Assembly: GCA_030063045.1 (NCBI GenBank)
Contig: JAQSEB010000003.1
Span: forward strand, 744,001-808,000
Reading direction: 5' to 3'
Length of the DNA: 64,000 bases
Source: Pratylenchus scribneri
Lineage: Eukaryota; Nematoda; Chromadorea; Rhabditida; Pratylenchidae
The translations under genes and the position numbers were made by a program. The notes under the pieces are model-generated. The model saw only the letters and a list, made by a program, of their open reading frames with translations. It was not told the DNA's origin and made no database searches. This document shows, piece after piece, positions 11,666 to 20,800 of the stretch. The number at the start of each line of letters is the position of its first letter. Position 1 is the first letter of the stretch.

Positions 11666-12091
11666 TCCGGGGTCAATTCCACAATAGATAAAAGACAGGG
11701 TCAATGTGGTCAATTCCACAATAGGGTCAATGTGGGCGTTTTCGACTTGTAATAAATCAGAAACTGGTTTTAGACCCTACAAACCTATACCATTTTGTAG
11801 ATCTCATCAAAACGCATCGAATGGTATATGATTTGTCTTGGTTTGGGCCAAAATTAAAGAGTTTAAAACTTAAAACAGGAAAAGATGGTTTAAACGGTTT
11901 AATACCCTTTAATTTGGATCAAACCATGACAAATTATAAACCAATCGATGCGTCTCGATGCGATCTACAAAATGGTATAAGGTTTTTAGGGTCTTAAACC
12001 GGTTTCTGATTTATTATAAATCGAAAACGCCCACATTGACCCTATTGTGGAATTGACCACATTGGCCCTATTGTGGAATTGACATAGCACC
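11666..12091. mobile_element. Fold-back element A, about 425 bp
   Basis: The two arms are inverted copies. Outer parts repeat GTCAATTCCACAATAGGGT and GTCAATGTGG. Inner parts carry TCAGAAACYGGTTT, ACCATTTTGTAGAT and GACGCATCGA-type sequence. An 11-bp exact direct repeat CCGTTGGCCCG flanks the element (11655-11665 and 12092-12102), as expected of a target duplication. It encodes no protein. The core is shared with elements B, C and D in this window. Confidence 0.85.
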
Positions 12092-12102
12092 CCGTTGGCC
12101 CG

Positions 12103-12918
12103 CTCCATTTTTTGGGTGGCGGGAGGTGGAGGGGCGATGATGTGATTGAGTGAATGAATGGAATGAACGAATTTTGTTCCCAAAAATTTTAAATGTGCTC
12201 GGCTACAATTATTTTTGGTCCAATTTTGGCCGAATTGATGATTTGTATTTTTTTTAAATGAATTTGGGCCATACTGGCTTCCAAAAAAACAAATTAAAAA
12301 TATATTCGTCATTTGGGAAAAAATATTTGAAAAAGATTTTATTTATTAATATTATTACGATTTATTAAATAATATAATTTATTTACAAGACTTGATGAAC
12401 TTGGAACAATTATAATTTTTTAACTTTCCATATTTCGTTCTCATTCATTTTCATTTCATTCCATGTTGAAAGGAAAAATGTTTTTTGTTCAATTTTAATT
12501 TAAAATATTTAAATATTTTTCAAATATAAGTAAAGGAGGGTCAAGATTCGAAACGGAATAAAATAAAATTAATCTAAAAGTCATAATTTAAGTCGGAAAT
12601 ATTTTAATAAATGAAAATGTGAAAAACAATAAGAAATAAGCACTAAAATTAAAATAAACCGGTTGAACTCTAAGCATTTTTTTCAAATGTATTTTGTTTT
12701 AATAAATTGAAAAAAGCAAAAAAAAAAACAGCTTTGCCAAAAAATCATTATGGAAAAAATGTTTGAATAATTTTAAAAAAATTTGGGGGGCTCAGCCGGC
12801 TTCATCGATCAAGGAGACATTGCAATGTGCATTGGGCCGGCCATCCACCGATGATTTCCTTTGACCAACATTTTCCATCCATCTGTTTCCATCTCCATTT
12901 TTTCCAATATGCGATAGA
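12103..12918. other. Spacer, nothing firmly supported
   Basis: AT-rich except for a GC patch at 12785-12935. The minus strand there is open in two frames over about 45 codons, but neither has a clear acceptor or start. I do not call a gene. Confidence 0.35.
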
Positions 12919-13077
12919 ATGTCGAAATTTCGTTGGTTTGCGCATTTTCATTTCTTCATCATCCTTTCATCACTGCTGTCCGCCTGCTGCCACAAGGAAT
13001 GTACCTTGACCTCTGCCTATGGGCACCAATTCCCGCTGAACCCCACAACGTCGAAAAATTACAGGGCGTATATATAG
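12919..13077 (+). CDS. Possible short secreted peptide (52 aa)
   Basis: ATG at 12919 to TAG at 13077, 52 codons. The N-terminus has a hydrophobic stretch (FHFFIILSSLLSA) followed directly by CC and another Cys (CCHKEC). The remainder is polar (TSAYGHQFPLNPTTSKNY). This pattern fits a secreted peptide with a lipobox-like or small-residue cleavage site before the cysteines. There are no neighbouring exons to confirm it and two other frames are also open here, so it could be a chance ORF or one exon of a longer gene. No family recognised. Confidence 0.3.
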   Translation: MSKFRWFAHFHFFIILSSLLSACCHKECTLTSAYGHQFPLNPTTSKNYRAYI

Positions 13078-14899
13078 AAGCTTTCCATTACACTGAAGAT
13101 TTGTTTATGGAAAGCAGGGCAGGGGACCAAACTAAAGGAAAAAAGGAATGACCAATGCCCATTTATTCAGCATTGTCTCTCTCCCTTTCTCCCATTTCTC
13201 TGCCCTTCCCCACTGGCCAGTCAATTCAGCGCGTTGACCCCCAAATTTAACAGTGGAAAAATTGTATGGGAAACAAAGTGAAGGGGCCCTTTTATTTAAT
13301 TTTCCATATAAATGTTTAATTAGAGTATTCCCAAATATGCCTGTTGCTGTTGTTTTTGACATTTTAAAGCATTGCTTAATGGAATCTTTTTGAATTTTAT
13401 TCTCCACACAAATTTATACATAATCGACCATTTCCATTAATTAATTGTTTTCGCCTTAATTCATAATTCATGGACAATTTAAATAAATTATTTTGATGAT
13501 GGAGTTATGAGAATTTTGGAGTTTTACTCATCAATTTCTTGAACACTTTTTGATTAGATTATTGAATCAAATTTGGTAGAAAAATTAAATCAAATTGAAG
13601 GAAATTCAGAATTTGATGAATGTATTCATCCGATTGACGACCAAATTTTTATAAAATCGCTGTTTTCCATCATAATTTTGATGAAAAATCCAAGAATATT
13701 TATATCATAACTAAAAATGTTTTATCTGACACAATTTTTCAATTTCCAATCCATTCTAATTCTGTCTTAAATTTACAAACATTTTAAAACATAAATTATT
13801 TGAAAAAAAATTTTATATCCAATATTTATTTCCAAATTCATATATAAAAATTGTGTATGTGTTTATGATTGATTTGTGCTGCGGCAATAAAATAAAATAC
13901 ATATAAAATTATATTTGAATAAAATAAAGAAAATTGATTGATGGAAAAATTGCCAAGAAAATACATATTTTATTTATGGACAAAAGTTGAAAATGATGGA
14001 AATATAAATTAAATATATCCGGGAATAAATGATTGATAATATTGATTTTCTAACAATTCCTTGATCGTGATATTTAGGTGGGACTATAAAGGCCATAAAA
14101 TGAGGTTGAATTGGGGAATTTGTATGTTTTTATTCATTTTATTTGATTGAATTCTCGAATAAATTATTCCAACTAAATACTATAAAATAATAAATAAATT
14201 AGATGAGGCATTGGATTCTAAATCCTATAAATTTGAAATAAATTTATGGTGGGCAGATTTTTCAAGAAATTGATAGGCATTTACGAATTTAAGGATAAAT
14301 ATCGATTAGATAAAATTTAAAATTTAAATTAATATTAAAATTTCCAATCGATATCCTCAAGAACTTAAATACCAAAAACACCGAATTTCCAATGAAAATT
14401 TTGTGATTTGAATTAAATGTTGAAAAATTTACATAAAATGAGGAAAATTGAGGGAATGAAAGGAAAGTGTGTCAGGAAATATATGGTAAAGTGGACAGAG
14501 CACCCGCAAATTGACCAGTTTGGACTTTGGAGACGACATTTTCTTGGGTTTTTGTTCATCATCAAATGCCGAAAATCGACAGATTTGGACACACAGAGGG
14601 AATCTGAAAATTTTGTTGAATATTTAAAAAATTTATAATTAATTTTTGGGTATTTATTTTTTAGCTAATTAATTTTTAAATGAATTTTTAAAATAAAATT
14701 TTTTAAATTTTGGAAAAATTGGATCTCATAAAAAAATTTTGATAAAATTTATACATTAAAAAATTAAAAAAAATGCTGAATATTTTTTTTAATTTTTTGT
14801 ATTAAAAAATTTTATTAAATTTTAATTCCCAAATTTCACCAAAAAATGCTCACCAATTAAACAAATTGTGCGTCCAAAATTGGCGAAAAATGTGTTGCC
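13078..14899. other. 3' flank and spacer between the 12.9-kb ORF and lin-1
   Basis: Very AT-rich, with many AATAAA-like signals on both strands. No supported exon, RNA gene or repeat array seen. Confidence 0.4.
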
Positions 14900-17800
14900 T
14901 CATTTCTTGTTGGCAGCAGCGGCCGCAGCCATTGCCTGCCCAAATTCGAAGCTCAATCCGCCCAACATTGGTGTTTTCAGGGAATCCGGTGATCGTTGAT
15001 TGCCGGCACCGCCTTGAATTGCCGAAGAAAATTTGTTCGGTGTTTGAAGTGCAGCCAACTGACTCATGAATGGGAATGGGGATTGGCCGGCCAGTGGAAG
15101 ACCTGAATGAGATATGATTTTTAAAAGGAATTTAAATTTTTTTGTAAAGAAAATAAAATCGTATAGGATTATTGGTGGTCCGACAATTGGGCAGTGCGAC
15201 AATTCGGCAGTACGACAATTAGGCAGTGCGTCAATTCGGCAGTGATTTTTTTTGTAAAAAAATATGTATATAAGGGTAATCGATGATGGGGAATCCGAAT
15301 ATCGTATTAGTTTTTTAATAAAACAATTTTTTAAACCGTTTTCGGTATACAAACCGGTTTGAAACAATCTGAACTTTAGTATTTTGGGTCATATTATATA
15401 CCCTTCGACGCGTCTTGACGACCTGATCACGAATCTGTCATTGGTTTCGCATAAAACCCAAAAATAAAAAAGTTATGACCATTTTAGTCATGAAATAAGT
15501 ACTTTATGCAAATTTAAGGTCATAACTTTATTTTTAGGTGTTATGCGAAACCAATGACAGATTCGTGATCAGCTCGTCAAGACGCGTCGAATGGTATATA
15601 ATAATATGACCCAAAATACTAAAGTTCAGATTTTTTCAAACCGGATACCGAAAACGGTTTATAAAATTGTTTTATTAAAAAACTAATACGAAATACGATA
15701 TTCGGATTCCCCATCATCGATTACCCTTATATACATATTTTTTTAATAAAAAAATCACTGCCGAATTGTCGCACTGCCTAATTGTCGTACTGCCGAATTG
15801 TCTCACTGCCCAATTGTCATGGAACCAAGTTTGCCGATATTAAAAAATTAAATTTCCGATCAACACCCGAATTTGTGAACCAAATCAATTTTCAATATAT
15901 AAATATATTTTTTGTTAGCAAATTTGATAATATTTTATTGCTCTACTTTGGAATCATTGATTAAACAAAGAATTAGTAAATTTGATAAAAAAAAAATTAA
16001 AATTGGGTAATTTTTGTTTTCTGGCTACAACTTTCTGACCAATTTATATTTTAATCAAATCATTTTTGATGTCAAAAAATGCTCTATAAAAAGAGATATT
16101 AAACCAATGGTATAAGAATTCTATAATTGGAAAATTACTACTAAAATAGCCATGGGCCAAATTCGAGTTAATTTTATTCCATAAACTTTTAATTTAAATT
16201 TTTATTTTTCTTTTTTTCCAATGAGAATTAAGAAATTTACTTAACGTCATTCACACCCTTAGTCCCAGAAATTAATTTAAAAAAAATAATTAAATGAATT
16301 GAAAAAGGAAAAAAACTCGCCTGGCGACGACAACATTGCCAACGTATGGGCAATTGCCATATTTGAGGTAGGCGGGAATTGGAAAAGGGAAGGTGGCTGC
16401 TGTTGAATTTGTTGCGGTTGTTGTTGCGCAAATGGTGTATTTGGCCCATTTGTCAAATGGTTGATGAATGCCGAAATCACTGCCGAATTTGAGACTTGAT
16501 TTTGCAGCGGGGTTCGCATTTGTTGTCCACCTGCTCCTACAATGCCCATTCCATTCAAATTTGCGGTGCTGGCATTTGGAGTGGTCAATGCACTGTGCAG
16601 CTGGCTGTAGAATTGGGCGGCACTCAATGGTGCTGTGGTGGTGGATGATGTGTGAATATTGTTGGCATTGTTGGTGGCGGTTGTGGCAAATGTGCCACCA
16701 ATGCTGCTGTTCGGCATTTGATAGGAGCCAATATTGCCCAAGGTATTATTGTTATTTCCGTTGCCATTGGCATTGTTTGTTGCATTTTGGTTTACTAAAA
16801 TTGGATGATTTAAAATAGGGATTTTATATAATTAGAATTTTTTTAAAAATAAAAAAATAATTTCATATGAGAATTTTAATTGATTATTGTCTATTAAAAA
16901 TTTAAATTCATTGCCTAAATTTTGGATTTAGACTGCTAAAAAGTAAGAGGGAATTCGGGGTTTAATTAATTATATTTTATGAGAAAATATTAATTTAAAT
17001 TTCCCATAAAATCATTTAATTTACCTAAATTTTTTGGAGTTAAAACATCACTATTTTTTTGCCATAAAACTTGACCTTGATACAGTTTTTAACTATTGGA
17101 TTTTTATGATAACTATAGACCTATGATGGAGATAAATTAAGGAAAGAATTTATTAAACAGGATAATGCTTAAAATTAAACCAGATTTAACCAAAAACTAG
17201 TACAAAAATTTTAATTTCTCATTATTTTTTTAAAATTTATTTTTGACTCATAAGAAAATCGATTATTATAAAATTCCTAATAAAATATTTTGTAATTTAT
17301 TTATTCGAAAAATGTAGCCTAATTTGACCAAGTTTTATGGCTTAATAAATGTTGGATATTCCCTTAATTTTAATATATTTTGCCTTTTAAGAAATTCGAT
17401 TATTTGAAAATTTCCCAATTACATATTTTTTATTAATTTATTCGCCCAAAAATAAAACTAACCACTTGGGCTGAGTGTGGCCACAATGTTGCTGGCCAAT
17501 TGGAAGGCAGCAGCCTGTGCGGCCAACGGAGATGCCAGCGCAGCCAATGGCGAAGCGGCATATGGATTTGAATTGGAAATGGCGGACAATGCGGACAACA
17601 ATGGACTTTGTTGTTGTTGTTGTTGCTGATGATGTTGCTGAAGGGCGAATAGAAGTGGGGATGAGGCAACCATTTGGCTCATTTGGCCAGCCAAATTCGA
17701 GACTGGCGTTGGTGCCGGAGGATTGTTCACCGAGGTTAAATCCAGGGGGTGAGGGGCGCCTTTTCGACGAAGCGTTGGACCTGGAATTTATTTTTGGCTC

Positions 17801-20800
17801 ATTTTTGGAAGGAATTATTGGATCAAAAATTAATTCTTTTTTCATTTGAAAGAATAAGAATAGTAACTTTATAAATTTATAATAAATTAAATATAGAAAA
17901 AGAGTATTATTAGCATTTTTTCGATTGGATATGTTATGCCAAAAGCTGGGAATTCGCGTCAAAATCAAACGAATTCCCAGCTTTCGGTTACCGGATTCAT
18001 GGAAATCGGAAATTCCGGTTTTCGGGGTAACAGATATAAGGAGAATCAAAATAGAGCTGAAGTGAAGGTTTCTAATTTTTGATAAAAAAATTTCTATTTT
18101 TTTTTTTCATATTTTCCATAAAAATAGGTATAAATGAATGACCCTTTCATTTAATTAATTCAAACACTCAAATATTTTTTTATTAATTTTCAAAACCTCT
18201 TTAAATTTTAAGCTCATTTTTAACCTAAAAAGAAGTTATTTGGAAGTCCTTTTATATAATTGATTTAATTTATTTGATTTCTTTTTCTTAAATAAATAGC
18301 TTTTTTCCATTTGGCATAAATGATTTTCTTTTTTAACTCACCGTTATTTCCAATTTTCGTTGCAGGTTCGTCCTGTGAACTTTGCCTTGGTTGGCCTCCA
18401 ATCATGCCTGCTGGTTGATTATGGCCCATGTTCCCAAAATTGGACATATCCGTTGGACTTTTCCTCTTCCGATTTTGCTTCGCTTTTTCCGATGGTAGAG
18501 GTTGTCCGGCCGATGTGGATGCCATCGGATTGTGCATGGAATTGAGGCCAGGCTCCTCTTTGATCTCCTTGATTTGAATTCCACCATAGAATGGTCCACC
18601 TAATGTTGTGAGACCATTGCCTACTGGAAATGTACAGCTGTTGTTCATTCCGCTGTCAATGCTCACTCCGCCACTGCTCACTCCGCTGGTACTATTCACA
18701 CTGCCCGTTGGACTGCATGAACTAAAATTTAATTAATAAATTTGGAATTATTTCCATTTTACAAGTGCTTTACAAATTTAGACTTAAAATTGAATGGCTT
18801 AAAATTTTTAAGCCACTTTAAAATACGTTTTAAAATTGAGTTCGGTCGAATTTCGGTAACCGAAATTATATTAGTCCATTTTATTTCATAAGAGTTCAAC
18901 TCTATTAATATTAGAAATTAGAATAGATATTTTTGTAGAGAATAGGCCAGTATTAAAATATTCATCTTAATGATTATTTGATGAGGAAAACTGTGCGAAA
19001 ATTTTTATTTTTTAAAATTTCATCTATTGAAATATTTAATCACAAAAATTTTCCCCACCTATTAGCCGGTGAAGGCGTCAATGTTGTGCCGTTGTTGACC
19101 GTCAAGCCACCAGCCATCCGATGATGTGGATGGTGGTTGTGGTGATGGAGCCCATTTGCCGATCTTGGAAGATTCAGTGAAGTACCGTTGCCCGTGGATT
19201 TGGTCGGTTCACTAATGATTGTGGATGTGGCTGAACAGGATGGAATGGTACGATGAATGTTGTTGGATGATGAGGATGGAGGCGGTTGAAGAGAATGATC
19301 TAAAAATTTTGGGAAATTTTATTATTTTTTATGTAATTTAATTTGGAATTTTGGCATAATTTAAAATTTATCTTGCTAATACATCACTCTAATTGTATTT
19401 GGAAAAATAGTTGATTTAATTAGAAATCTTAATAAGGGTGAAATTAAATCAGAACGGATGGAATTAAAATCAGAACAGGCGGAATTATTAAAATCAGAAC
19501 AGGCGGAATTATTAAAATCAGAACAGGCGGAATTATTAAAATCAGAACAGGCGGAATTATTAAAATCAGAACAGGCGGAATTATTAAAATCAGAACAGGC
19601 GGAATTATTAAAATCAGAACAGGCGGAATTATTAAAATCAGAACAGGCAGAATTATTAAAATCAGAACAGGCGGAATTATTAAAATCAGAACAGGCGGAA
19701 TTATTAAAATCAGAACAGGCGGAATTTTTTATCAATGTGTTTGAAGTGTCAATGTCAGAAAATTCAGTATTAATATTCGTTTAAATTTTCTACAATTTTT
19801 CCTTACTTTCATATCGTCCATTCTCATTGTTGTTGTTGTTGGTATTTTGCCTTTGCCCTTGGCCATTCACATTCAACCCGGCTTTATTCATTGCAAGGAG
19901 CACCACTTCGGGATTGCACGGCGCTTCATTACTTCCCAATCCTGTGCCAGCGCCTCCTCCATTGTTGCCATTTTTGGCATCCATCACAAAACGGTATACA
20001 AATTTTTGGCCAATCACTTTTTTGATGATATTTTTGTCATAGTAATAGCGAAGGGCACGGCTCAATTTATCGTAGTTCATGTTGGGTTTGCCTTTTCGTG
20101 TGCCCCATAATCGAGCGACTGCTTCCGAGTCGTGTAACTGGAAAAATGAATTATTAAAATTAATCTTATAAAGGACGGGATCATTTATAGAAACTTTTAA
20201 AATTATATTTATTTTATTTTGGGATTTAAATTTATGGCTTTCATTAAATTTTACATAAGAATAAAATTCAAAAACTCTAATTTCTTTCTTATTTTATATT
20301 TACTAATAATTACTGATATGGTGCATTAATTTTGGTACAAATACAAAATTAAAAATAAAATTTATATAATTCGCTGATAATTTGTGTGAAAAGTCTGATC
20401 AAAATTATTATCATAAAACTATGCCGATTTTTCATAAGAAATGTATCCTACATTTTTCTTTATTAAATTTATGATTTTATTAACGCAAAAATTTTTGAAA
20501 GGAATAATTAATTATCTTTTTAGGTTTTTGATAAAAAATGATTGCAAAAAATTAGTTATGCAAATTTAAGATTCTATACTTTTTCAACCAATTTTAAATT
20601 GTTTACTTGCCTTGAATTCGCCTTCCGTGTTCGTCCATTGAATCAAATCAGGATGATCATTGGCTGCCAATAATTCCAACAAAAATTGCCAAAGTGTCAC
20701 ATTGGAATCGACACCAGCACCGCTAGAAGCCGAATTCGACACAATTCCATTCGTTGATTGCAATTGGCCAAACATTGTTGCGGTGGAATATGGAGTGGCA

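Noticed and set aside
12785..12935. Minus-strand coding exon near the 12.9-kb peptide ORF
   Set aside because: Two minus frames are open for about 45 codons, but neither has a credible acceptor or start, and the plus strand is also open.
17433..18049. 203-codon minus-strand ORF across lin-1 exon 7
   Set aside because: It is an alternative frame of the exon plus intron; the frame with the poly-Gln run joins its neighbours in phase.
19231..19300. Extension of lin-1 exon 5 up to the acceptor at 19301
   Set aside because: That acceptor gives phase 0, but the preceding exon ends in phase 1. The internal acceptor CTGTTCAG at 19231 fits the phase.
19376..19784. Long overlapping ORFs of repeated SEQAELLK (plus) and NSACSDFN (minus)
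   Set aside because: They are produced by a 24-bp intronic tandem repeat; there is no acceptor that opens the minus frame, and lin-1 exons on both sides join without it.
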